NCBI GenBank assembly: GCA_015686845.1 | Contig: JADPRS010000005.1 | Span: 1-64,000 of the forward strand | Length of the DNA: 64,000 bases | Source: Lutibacter sp. B2 | GTDB taxonomy: Bacteria > Bacillota > Clostridia > Peptostreptococcales > Thermotaleaceae | Reading direction: 5' to 3' | Shown here: piece by piece, positions 18,005 to 26,435 of the stretch | Numbering within the stretch: the stretch's first letter is position 1 | How the letters are laid out: each line of letters begins with the position of its first letter | Translations under genes and position numbers: made by a program | The notes under the pieces: generated by a model | Databases searched by the model: none | What the model was told of the DNA's origin: nothing | Seen by the model: the letters and a program-made list of their open reading frames with translations, nothing else

Positions 18005-19366
18005 ATGATTAAACTATTAATTATAGATGATGAGAAATCCATATGTACTTCTTTAACATTTGTATTTGAAGATGAATATGATGTTTATACAGCGAATAAT
18101 ATTTTTGAATTAGAAAAGCTTATTAATGATATAGAGTTTGATATTGTTTTATTAGATTTTAAATTTGGAGATATTAGTGGTTTAGATATTTTAACTACTA
18201 TAAAAAATAATCAGAAAAATAGTGTAGTTATTATTATGACTGCTTATGCAAGTATTGATTCTTCTATTGAGGCTATGAAAAGAGGCGCTTATGATTATAT
18301 TATGAAGCCCTTAGAGATGTCAAAGTTAAAGGTTCTTATTAGAAAGGCAGTAGAATATAAAAAATTAAATGAAAAAATTGATGAATTACAAAATGAAGTG
18401 TGTGAAAAATATGGAAAACATGGGATGATTGGAAAATCAAAAAAAATGAAGGATATTTTTTATTTAATAGATAAAGTAAAAGACTTAGATGTAAATATAT
18501 TGATTCAAGGATCAAGTGGAACAGGAAAGGAACTTGTTGCGAAGGCTATTCACTATCAAGGAAAACGTAAAAATGAAAGAATTGAAATAATAAATTGTGG
18601 AGCTATTCCATCGAATCTTATAGAAAGTGAATTGTTTGGATATGAAGAAGGTGCTTTTACGGGAGCAAAAACTCGTAGAAAAGGCAGATTTGAATTAGCT
18701 GATAATGGAACTATCTTTTTAGATGAAATTGGGGATATGAATTTTAATCTTCAAGTAAAAGTGTTACGTGCAATACAACAGAAAGAGATATTTCCTTTAG
18801 GAGGCGAAATAGGAAGAAAAATCAATGTGCGTATTATTGCAGCAACGAATAAAGATCTAAAGAAAGAAGTTGCAAAAGGTAATTTTAGAGAAGATTTATT
18901 CTTTAGGTTAAATGTAGTACTCATCAAACTTTCAGATTTAAAGGAGAGGAAAGAAGATATTCCATTATTAGTGCATGAATTTATAAATAAAAGTGCTAAA
19001 GAAATGAATAAAGAGGTGAGAGGAATTTCATCAGATGCATTGAAAATTTTAGAAGGTTATGATTATCCAGGAAACGTAAGAGAATTAGGAAATATAGTTG
19101 AAAGAGCATTAGCACTTACAGATAATAAGTCTATACAAATAGAAGATTTACCTGAAGATTTGATTAAAAAATATAAAAAATTTAATTTGTTAATAAAGAG
19201 TAATATTATACCTATTTCTATTGGTACGAGATTAGATGATATTGAAAAACTAGTTATTATAGAAACATTAAAGACTATGGGGGATAATAAAAGAAAAACT
19301 GCACAAGTTTTAGGTATAAGTGAAAGAGGATTAAGATATAAAATAAAGGAATATACTGAAAACTAG
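18005..19366 (+). CDS. NtrC-family sigma-54-dependent response regulator
   Basis: Receiver domain (residues 1-120), AAA+ sigma-54 interaction domain (about 140-370) with Walker A GSSGTGKE, the sigma-54 contact loop GAFTGA, Walker B FLDEIGDM and the FREDLFFRLNV segment, then a Fis-type helix-turn-helix (about 410-450, RKTAQVLGISERGLRYKI). It is the partner of the preceding kinase. ATG 18005 is better spaced from AAGGAGAG (17991-17998) than the TTG at 18002. The only sigma-54 promoter I found in the window is that of gltS, which makes gltS the likely target. Confidence 0.94.
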   Translation: MIKLLIIDDEKSICTSLTFVFEDEYDVYTANNIFELEKLINDIEFDIVLLDFKFGDISGLDILTTIKNNQKNSVVIIMTAYASIDSSIEAMKRGAYDYIMKPLEMSKLKVLIRKAVEYKKLNEKIDELQNEVCEKYGKHGMIGKSKKMKDIFYLIDKVKDLDVNILIQGSSGTGKELVAKAIHYQGKRKNERIEIINCGAIPSNLIESELFGYEEGAFTGAKTRRKGRFELADNGTIFLDEIGDMNFNLQVKVLRAIQQKEIFPLGGEIGRKINVRIIAATNKDLKKEVAKGNFREDLFFRLNVVLIKLSDLKERKEDIPLLVHEFINKSAKEMNKEVRGISSDALKILEGYDYPGNVRELGNIVERALALTDNKSIQIEDLPEDLIKKYKKFNLLIKSNIIPISIGTRLDDIEKLVIIETLKTMGDNKRKTAQVLGISERGLRYKIKEYTEN

Positions 19367-19379
19367 AGGGAAATTATAT

Positions 19380-19426
19380 ATCTTTACAAAAAAATACACC
19401 ATTTTGGTGTATTTTTTTGTAAAGAT
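19380..19426 (+). terminator. Strong terminator after the sigma-54 regulator
   Basis: Perfect 21-base arms 19380-19400 and 19406-19426 around a 5-base loop. The stem contains ACACC/GGTGT, with T-rich DNA in the descending arm. Confidence 0.85.
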
Positions 19427-19524
19427 ACAGTTCGACAAAAGAAGTGGATTTTTAACAAAGGGAATAAAAAGAGTTTTGTAGAAGTTAAGATGTTAAGATG
19501 TAATATTAAGGGGATGGAAAGAAA

Positions 19525-22194
19525 ATGTGGTTGAAAAAGGGAAGTATTTTGTTTGTTTGTATACTATTAATTTTTAGTGTGTTTATTGAAATAGATTATG
19601 CTCAGAATAACGACAAAAAAAGTGTATTAGTTCTGCAATCATATGATTATACAAATGAGTGGGTCAAAAGAAGAGAAAAAGGAGTTGAAGAAGTATTAAA
19701 TAGTGATCATTATAAAATTCATAGTGAATATATGGATAGCATGAACTTTTATGAAGATGGTTATATGGACAAATTATATGAATTATACAAAGAAAAATTT
19801 GAAAATAAAGACTTTGACATTATAATATGTTGTGATAATGCGGCATTTAATTTCATGTTAAAATATAGAGATGATTTATTTCCGAATATACCCGTTGTGG
19901 GTTGTGGAATTAATGGAACACAGAAAGAAATATTAGATAAAATTAAAAACCATAAACATTTTAAAGCTATATATGAATCACTAGATATAATTGCAAATAT
20001 AGAGTTGGCATTAAAGTTACATCCAAATACAAAACATTTAGTATTTATTATAGAAAAGTATACTATAGGTAAAGAACTAAGGAAAAGTATTGAGGAAAAG
20101 GCTAAAAATTTCCGAGATGTAATTTTTATAGAAGAAAAGAATATAGAGGAAGTTAATAAAAAAATAAACAAACTTCCTGAGGATAGTGTAGTGTTTTTTA
20201 TGTCACCTAAATTAGAGAGAGAAAAAGGAGTACAAGTGATAGGGGATATTGTTAATAAAAAAGATTTGCCAATGTATAGTTTTTGGGATACAACGGTAGG
20301 GGCAGGCGTAATTGGTGGACAAGTAGTAAGTGCCAAAGATCAAGGGAGAAAGGTAGGACGAATTACTAAAAAGATTTTGGATGAACAAGATTGTAATAGT
20401 ATTTATAAACTATGTAAAAATCAAAATCAATATATGTTTGATTATAAGCAAATGAAAAAATACAATATTGATTATGATGATGTACCTCAATATAGTGTTT
20501 TTATGAATGTGCCAAATATATATTATAAATTTTCTAAAATATATTTTAATACAATAATTGTTAGTATAATGACCATATTAATGATCATCATATATGCATT
20601 GGTTATTAATATAAGTAAACGTGATAAAGCAGAAGAAAAACTTAAAGAACAAATAAAATTTAAAAAGGTATTAATGGAGACTATTCCAAGTGCTATGTTT
20701 TATAAAAATAAAGAAGGAAAATATATTGGTTGTAATAAAGCTTATGCAGAATTGTTAGGAGTAGAAAAAAGTAAAATTATTAATTGTGTAGTAAAAGAAG
20801 TTTTTGATCCTTATCATGGAAGTATATATGAAAAAATAGATCGTAGACTTATAAAGAGTGGAGGTATACAAAGATATGAAGAGAAAATACCTAATAAAAA
20901 TGGTCATACTCGAGATGTAATATTTAATAAAGCGACTTATGCAAATGAAAAGGGTGAAATTGAAGGAATCATAGGAATTATTGGAGATATTACTGAACGA
21001 AAGAATATGGAGAAGTCTCTTAGAGAAAGTGAAGAAAGATATAGAATACTTGTAGAGTCCATACCTTATACATTTGTTATTATAGATAATGACAAAATTA
21101 AATTTGTTAATGAAGCAGGACTTAAATTAGTGGCTGCAAAAGATAAAGAAGAGATTATAGGAAGACCATGGACAGACTTTATTCATGCAAGTCAGTATGA
21201 AAAAATAAAAGAAAAATTAAAAATTGTAAAAGAGCAACATAGAATAGTTACTTCTATGGAACGAAAGCTCATTAGGTTAGATGGAAGATGTATATATATA
21301 GAGGTAATGACCATGCCTATACCTCAAGAAGGGGAAATTAAACAGTTATGTGTTATTAAAGATATTACATTTAAAAAGCGAAATGAAAAACTTAGAAAGA
21401 AGATTAAAGAGACGGAAGAACAAGAAAAACTCAGAACAGAATTTTTTTCTAATTTATCTCATGAATTAAGGACACCCCTTAATGTGATTTTAGGTAGCGT
21501 ACAGCTTATCGAATCAGAAATAAGAAATGAAAAAGATGCTAAACGCATTAATGTTTTAAAACAAAATTGTTATAGATTGTTGAGAATGATAAATGGTTTG
21601 ATAGATATTACAAAGATTGATGCAGGCTATTTTAAAATCAATAAAGAAAATTATAATATTGTAAATATAATTGAAAATATAGTTTTATCTGTTGTAGAGT
21701 ATGTAGAACAAAAGAAACTTGTCATACAATTTGATACAGATGTGGAAGAAAAAATAATTGCTTGCGATCCGGATGCACTTGAAAGAATTATGCTAAACTT
21801 GATTTCTAATTCAATAAAATTCAGTAATCCAGGTGATCGTATTACAGTTAATGTATATGATCAAGGAGAAGAAGTTTGTATTATAGTAAAAGATACAGGA
21901 ATAGGTATTCCTAAAAATCAAATTAAAGAGATATTTAAGCGCTTTAAGCAGGTAGATAAATCCTTTAGAAGAAATCATGAAGGAAGTGGGATAGGATTAT
22001 CGCTTGTAGAAGCGTTAGTGAAAATGCATGGAGGTAGTATTGAGGCAGATAGTGTGTATGGAGAAGGTACAGAGTTTATTATACATTTACCAGCTGATTA
22101 TATTACACAAGAAAAAACAGAAATTAAGAATCGTGATAATTTGCAAACGAGTGTTGAAAGAATTAATGTTGAATTTTCAGATATATATAATTAA
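19525..22194 (+). CDS. Orphan sensor histidine kinase with ABC_sub_bind and PAS domains
   Basis: 889 residues: a signal anchor (1-26), an extracellular periplasmic-binding-like domain of the ABC_sub_bind type (about 30-310; VLVLQSYDYTNEWVKRR at the start and VGAGVIGGQVVSAKDQG near the end), a TM segment (about 340-365), two PAS domains (about 375-490 and 500-620), HisKA with FFSNLSHELRTPLNVILGS and HATPase_c with GSGIGLSLVEALVKMHGG. No response regulator gene adjoins it. It sits immediately upstream of the first cobalamin-riboswitch unit but is separated from it by a promoter. The ligand is unknown; this sensor class binds small solutes. Confidence 0.88.
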   Translation: MWLKKGSILFVCILLIFSVFIEIDYAQNNDKKSVLVLQSYDYTNEWVKRREKGVEEVLNSDHYKIHSEYMDSMNFYEDGYMDKLYELYKEKFENKDFDIIICCDNAAFNFMLKYRDDLFPNIPVVGCGINGTQKEILDKIKNHKHFKAIYESLDIIANIELALKLHPNTKHLVFIIEKYTIGKELRKSIEEKAKNFRDVIFIEEKNIEEVNKKINKLPEDSVVFFMSPKLEREKGVQVIGDIVNKKDLPMYSFWDTTVGAGVIGGQVVSAKDQGRKVGRITKKILDEQDCNSIYKLCKNQNQYMFDYKQMKKYNIDYDDVPQYSVFMNVPNIYYKFSKIYFNTIIVSIMTILMIIIYALVINISKRDKAEEKLKEQIKFKKVLMETIPSAMFYKNKEGKYIGCNKAYAELLGVEKSKIINCVVKEVFDPYHGSIYEKIDRRLIKSGGIQRYEEKIPNKNGHTRDVIFNKATYANEKGEIEGIIGIIGDITERKNMEKSLRESEERYRILVESIPYTFVIIDNDKIKFVNEAGLKLVAAKDKEEIIGRPWTDFIHASQYEKIKEKLKIVKEQHRIVTSMERKLIRLDGRCIYIEVMTMPIPQEGEIKQLCVIKDITFKKRNEKLRKKIKETEEQEKLRTEFFSNLSHELRTPLNVILGSVQLIESEIRNEKDAKRINVLKQNCYRLLRMINGLIDITKIDAGYFKINKENYNIVNIIENIVLSVVEYVEQKKLVIQFDTDVEEKIIACDPDALERIMLNLISNSIKFSNPGDRITVNVYDQGEEVCIIVKDTGIGIPKNQIKEIFKRFKQVDKSFRRNHEGSGIGLSLVEALVKMHGGSIEADSVYGEGTEFIIHLPADYITQEKTEIKNRDNLQTSVERINVEFSDIYN

Positions 22195-22200
22195 CATATA

Positions 22201-22228
22201 TTGACTTTGAAGGATATCGTGATATAAT
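22201..22228 (+). promoter_or_regulatory. Sigma-A promoter of riboswitch unit 1
   Basis: TTGACT (22201-22206), 16-base spacer, TATAAT (22223-22228). It begins seven bases after the kinase stop codon and about 45 bases before the riboswitch. Confidence 0.85.
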
Positions 22229-22274
22229 GTGGTCATGATGTAATAATATGTTAAAAAACAACTTTAAATAGTGT

Positions 22275-22455
22275 AATGTTTAGGGAAAAGGGTAAAAAGC
22301 CCTTGCTGTAGTTGCAACTGTATGCGGGAATGAAAATCAAAATATGCCACTGATTAATTTTGGGAAGGCTTGATTTGAAGATGATCCGTGAGTCAGGAAA
22401 CCTAGTATTGCATTCTTCGTAAAACCTTCAACTTAAAGGAGAAGAAGATATATGG
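22275..22455 (+). promoter_or_regulatory. Cobalamin riboswitch 1
   Basis: Conserved pieces of the cobalamin aptamer occur in order: AGGGAAAAGGG (22282-22292), GCTGTAGTTGCAACTGT, ATGCCACTG, GGGAAGG and the B12-box region GATCCGTGAGTCAGGAAACC. A 3' hairpin (22420-22447) presents the loop CAACTT, which is complementary to the GTTG of the L5 region. This is the L5-L13 kissing contact known from this RNA class. The aptamer lies upstream of a DUF4430 gene and very probably represses the whole unit 22561-34958 when adenosylcobalamin or a related corrinoid is abundant. Confidence 0.92.
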
Positions 22456-22507
22456 ATACTCAATTATATACACTTATATTTTTATGTGTTTAATATAATA
22501 TACATAT

Positions 22508-22545
22508 AAAGTTCTCTTCTAAGTTAGAAGAGAACTTTTTTTATT
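22508..22545 (+). terminator. Riboswitch 1 expression-platform terminator
   Basis: AAAGTTCTCTTCT (22508-22520) and AGAAGAGAACTTT (22526-22538) form a perfect 13-bp stem followed by a T-run. Segments GAGAA and TATATG just after the aptamer can pair with TTCTC and CATATA on the left flank and left arm, giving a plausible antiterminator. Confidence 0.85.
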
Positions 22546-22560
22546 TATCTAGGAGGAGGT

Positions 22561-23667
22561 ATGAAATTGAAAAGAATTAAAAAAACATTTTTTTTGTTAA
22601 TATTTATATTGGTTTTAGTTACTACTGTTGGATGGAGCAATCCACAAGAAACAGGAAAAAAAACTAATGTTGTATCAATTGATGGAGTTGCATATAAAGG
22701 ATACAAAGGACCTGTTCAGGGAGAAATTAAATATAAAGAAGGTAGACCCGCAGATCAAAATTCTAAAGTTCGTAAAGCTTCAGGAGATATAGAAAGTCCC
22801 TACAAAGTAGAGTTGGTAGTTACTACAAACTATGGAAATAAAAGATTGTATTCAAAAAATGTAGGAATGGTAAAAGATGAAGTAGGAATGGAAGTTTTAT
22901 TTAGAAATTTAGATATCCAAACTGCTTATGGTGGAGGTTTTGTAAATACAATTAATGGAATAGAATCTAACTATACTTTTTTTACAGGAAAGGATAGAAA
23001 AAAAACAGATTGGTTTTATTGGGTAAATGGAATTATGGCACCGATAGGGGTAGCTGAATATAGACCACAGCCCGGAGATATAATTTGGTGGGATTATCAT
23101 AATTGGAGTTATACAATGTTTGCACCAGCTGTAATTGGTTCATATCCTCAGCCATTTAAAAATGGTTGTTTTGGAAAAAATTTAGGAACTGTAATTATGT
23201 ATACGGATAAATACAAGCAAGAAGCAGAAAAATTAAAACAAAGTTTAATTAAAAAAGGGATAAAACAGGTAGATATAGCAAAATATAATCCAACTGTTTT
23301 AGAAAAGCCCAAAAAATATTATATGGTAGTAGGTGTATGGGATAAATTGGCTAAAAAAAGTAAACTGATTCAAGATATTAATAGAAAAAATAAATTGATT
23401 GGAACTTATGTGAAATTTGAAAATGGAAAATTGAATAGATTAAATTTTAAAGGAAAAGCCATTTCATCTTATGATCATGCAGGTGCAATTTATAGTTATG
23501 CAGCAGGGCTTGGAAGTGTAAATCCAATATGGATGATTACAGGAACAGATGATGAAGGCGTAAAGATGGCAGTAGATGTATTGATTAATAATTCGAAGGC
23601 TATTGATAAACATTTTAGTGCTGTAATATCAAAAGACGGAATAGAAAATGCACCTTCTATAAATTAA
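22561..23667 (+). CDS. Secreted DUF4430 (transcobalamin C-terminal-like) protein
   Basis: 368 residues with a signal peptide (about 1-25). A DUF4430 domain spans about 80-200, with TAYGGGFVNTINGI, DWFYWVNGIMAPIGVAEY and PGDIIWWDYHNW. A C-terminal domain (about 215-360, ending PIWMITGTDDEGVKMAVDVL) is shared with the lipoprotein at 52797-53735 and I do not recognise it. The INGI...W.Y.NG...GVAEY pattern resembles what I recall of the C-terminal domain of human intrinsic factor, which contacts bound B12. It is the first gene after riboswitch 1, starting at ATG 22561 behind AGGAGGAGG. I infer an extracellular corrinoid-binding component; no lipobox Cys is seen, so it is either released or held by an uncleaved anchor. 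Confidence 0.85.
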   Translation: MKLKRIKKTFFLLIFILVLVTTVGWSNPQETGKKTNVVSIDGVAYKGYKGPVQGEIKYKEGRPADQNSKVRKASGDIESPYKVELVVTTNYGNKRLYSKNVGMVKDEVGMEVLFRNLDIQTAYGGGFVNTINGIESNYTFFTGKDRKKTDWFYWVNGIMAPIGVAEYRPQPGDIIWWDYHNWSYTMFAPAVIGSYPQPFKNGCFGKNLGTVIMYTDKYKQEAEKLKQSLIKKGIKQVDIAKYNPTVLEKPKKYYMVVGVWDKLAKKSKLIQDINRKNKLIGTYVKFENGKLNRLNFKGKAISSYDHAGAIYSYAAGLGSVNPIWMITGTDDEGVKMAVDVLINNSKAIDKHFSAVISKDGIENAPSIN

Positions 23668-23683
23668 GGGATGTGAAAATAGG

Positions 23684-25723
23684 ATGAAGAAAGTAAGTGT
23701 TTTCCTGAGTGTACTTATTTTATTTATGACTTTACTTATACCATTAGAAGAAGCTTATGCTTTTTCTAATTTAGATGTTTCTATAGAAGCAGGATTTGAT
23801 TTAAAATGTAAGTCAGGTGGAATAAATCCAGTAAAAGTCATAGTAGAATCGAAAGAAAAAGAAGTTAAAGGAAATGTGAAAATAAATGTAGATGGAAGAA
23901 TTTACACCCATCACGTGGATTTAGGACCAAATGCAAAGAAAGAACTTTTATTTTCAATTCCAATATTTAAAGAAAATGAAGATATTATAGTTGAATTTGA
24001 AAACAATGGAGAAGTACTAGAAAGTAAAACTATATCTCCAGATATTTTAGGAGAAGACACTATTTTAGCAGGGATTTTAAGTGATACACCTGAAAATATC
24101 TATTATTTAGAAGAACTTAAGAATTATGTACCTTCAAATAAAAATGTTGAAGTTATAAATTTAGACAAAGATATGAAGTATAGTTTAAAGGAAATAGATA
24201 ATTTTAATTTCATTGTGGTAGATAATTTTAATACAGAAAATCTATTACCAGAAAGTCAAAAAACAATAAAAAGTTGGATATCTAAAGGAAATAGTGTTTT
24301 AATAGGGGCAAATAAATATGACTATAAAACATTAACAGGAATATTTGAAGGGATAAAAGATACAAAACAAATAGGAGATGGATATATAATCCCTGTTAAA
24401 GGGGATTTAGAAAATAGTGATATTGAATTTATTAAAAATACTATAGAAAAATATATAACGCCTACAGCACTTTCTAAAGTGCTACAAGGAAATGATTTGA
24501 AAGGAAAAATACAAGACTCAAAAAATTTATATCCAGCAGTAGAACATTTATTAAAGTCAAGCTATAATAGTGTGTTTTGTTTAATTGCGTTTTTAGTGAT
24601 TTATTTTATATTCATGGGCGTAGCTATTTATTTAGGAAAAAATAAATGGTTATTTACTTCTGTAATCATGAGTTTGTTTGTATTGTTTTATGTATTCGCC
24701 TTATGGGGAGGATTCCAAAAAAGTAAAGTCGTTGGGGCAGATATAAAAATTTATAACAATGGAATTACTTCATATAGTTTATCTACTATATATCCATATA
24801 AGCAATCACAAGTATCAGTCCACGTAAAGGATGCATTATATATAGATGATGTAAATAGTGATGAATATTCAATAAATCCTATTGAGCAAAAAATAAACTA
24901 TACTAGTGTGACAGAGGATAGTCCCTTGTCATTTTATAGTGAAGGATTTAAAGACTGTAAAATACAAAATATGAAAGTGAAGTTAAATGAAGATGTTTTA
25001 AGTGGAGAAATTACAAATATATTGACAGATAAAATGTACAATTGCTTTTTAGTAGTAGGAGATACAGTAGTAAATATAGGGAATTTGGATGGAAAAGAAA
25101 AAATAGATATTAATGAAAAGCTAAATCATAACTTGAGAAATTTAGGAGATTATAATTATCTTGAAAATATTTATAAAACTACACAAATGAAGGAATATCA
25201 AAAACAAATGTTTGAATATTATTTTTATCATGTAAAGGATTATTCTTACGAAGCAAAATTGATAGGTTTTAGCAAAGAAGATTCAAATATAGAAATCAAT
25301 GAAAAAAAACAAAAGAGTAAAAAGCTTTCTTGTAATGTGTTTGATGTACAAATAGAGAATGACAAAGAAAAAACATATATGCCAGCGGGAATGATTAAAC
25401 CTATTGTTGATTATGGAAATAACGAAAAGTCAGAAGAAAAGAATGAGTATATATTAGAAGAAGGAAAAGAAATCACTGTATATTATAGTATGCCTAAAAA
25501 TACAAAGGTAGAAAATCTTAAGATTTATGCCAAAGCTGATTCTAGTGATATATATTTAGAAGCCTTTAAAAATAATAGATGGGTTCTTTTGACTTCATCA
25601 GAATTGAATGAAGAAAGTTTGAAAAGCTATATTTCAAAAGGAATATTTATACTCAGAATAAAGGGAAATGGCAGAATCATAATTCCACAAATTGAAATAA
25701 TGGCAGGTGATGAAAATGCTTAA
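23684..25723 (+). CDS. Exported membrane protein of the MoxR/vWA cluster (GATase-like ectodomain)
   Basis: 679 residues: signal peptide (1-27), an N-terminal beta-rich domain (about 30-125), a GATase-like domain (about 130-240; NFIVVDNFNTENLLP and ISKGNSVLIGANKY), two TM segments (about 296-318 and 323-345), and a large C-terminal extracellular domain. I do not recognise a named family. Similar large exported proteins accompany MoxR-DUF58-BatA clusters in Clostridia. It starts 16 bases after the DUF4430 gene and its 3' end overlaps the next gene. A role in envelope assembly or protein folding at the membrane is an inference from neighbours only. Confidence 0.6.
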   Translation: MKKVSVFLSVLILFMTLLIPLEEAYAFSNLDVSIEAGFDLKCKSGGINPVKVIVESKEKEVKGNVKINVDGRIYTHHVDLGPNAKKELLFSIPIFKENEDIIVEFENNGEVLESKTISPDILGEDTILAGILSDTPENIYYLEELKNYVPSNKNVEVINLDKDMKYSLKEIDNFNFIVVDNFNTENLLPESQKTIKSWISKGNSVLIGANKYDYKTLTGIFEGIKDTKQIGDGYIIPVKGDLENSDIEFIKNTIEKYITPTALSKVLQGNDLKGKIQDSKNLYPAVEHLLKSSYNSVFCLIAFLVIYFIFMGVAIYLGKNKWLFTSVIMSLFVLFYVFALWGGFQKSKVVGADIKIYNNGITSYSLSTIYPYKQSQVSVHVKDALYIDDVNSDEYSINPIEQKINYTSVTEDSPLSFYSEGFKDCKIQNMKVKLNEDVLSGEITNILTDKMYNCFLVVGDTVVNIGNLDGKEKIDINEKLNHNLRNLGDYNYLENIYKTTQMKEYQKQMFEYYFYHVKDYSYEAKLIGFSKEDSNIEINEKKQKSKKLSCNVFDVQIENDKEKTYMPAGMIKPIVDYGNNEKSEEKNEYILEEGKEITVYYSMPKNTKVENLKIYAKADSSDIYLEAFKNNRWVLLTSSELNEESLKSYISKGIFILRIKGNGRIIIPQIEIMAGDENA

Positions 25724-26435
25724 GTTAATGGATATAAATAAAAGAAATAAAGGAATTATTATGTCTTATGTAATGATTTTAGCTATTATATTAATGAGTT
25801 ATTTATTGATGGTGGCTTTAAGAATGGATGGATATAATCTTGAAGTGTATCAAAAAGCATATATATATTTTACAACTTTTTCTTTAGTGTTATTTTCTGT
25901 GATGATTCCATTATGGGAAATGAAGGATGAAACATATATAAAAATAATCTTTGATAGTATTATTTTTACAATTTCAGCCAGCCCTTTGATTTTAATTATT
26001 TTTATGGTAGGAAAAATAAATGGTGCAAATATTTTATTACCATTATGTATTCAAATACTATGGGGAACGGTTATTTTAAGCATAAAGAAAATGATGAATA
26101 GTACAGAAATTCATAAAACATGGAAATCTTTTTTATTGGTTATCTTTACTTTTGTTGTAATGATTTTAAGTAGCATATTTTTATTCTTCTATAGCCAATA
26201 TGCACAATTAGTGATTACTACCATTTATGATAAAGATATTCCAATGATTTTCTTCTTAAATCCAGTTGTATCTTTAGCAGGAATGTTGCATATACAAATG
26301 GGTGGAGCAAATCAAATGGGTAGTATACCCATTGTTATATATTTTGTATTTTGGGTATGTGTAGCTATCATTTCATTTTCTTTATCAAATAAATTTGCAA
26401 AAACACCAAGGGGTGTAGCCTATGAAGAAAAATAA
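25716..26435 (+). CDS. Polytopic membrane protein, ABC-2-permease-like
   Basis: 239 residues with about six hydrophobic helices and short loops. This resembles ABC-2-type permease subunits, but no ATPase gene adjoins it. The start ATG 25716 lies about seven bases from GCAGGTGA; GTG 25707 and ATG 25710 are alternatives. It overlaps both neighbours (8 and 14 bases), so it is translationally coupled within the MoxR/vWA cluster. No family-specific motif is visible. Confidence 0.6.
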   Translation: MLKLMDINKRNKGIIMSYVMILAIILMSYLLMVALRMDGYNLEVYQKAYIYFTTFSLVLFSVMIPLWEMKDETYIKIIFDSIIFTISASPLILIIFMVGKINGANILLPLCIQILWGTVILSIKKMMNSTEIHKTWKSFLLVIFTFVVMILSSIFLFFYSQYAQLVITTIYDKDIPMIFFLNPVVSLAGMLHIQMGGANQMGSIPIVIYFVFWVCVAIISFSLSNKFAKTPRGVAYEEK

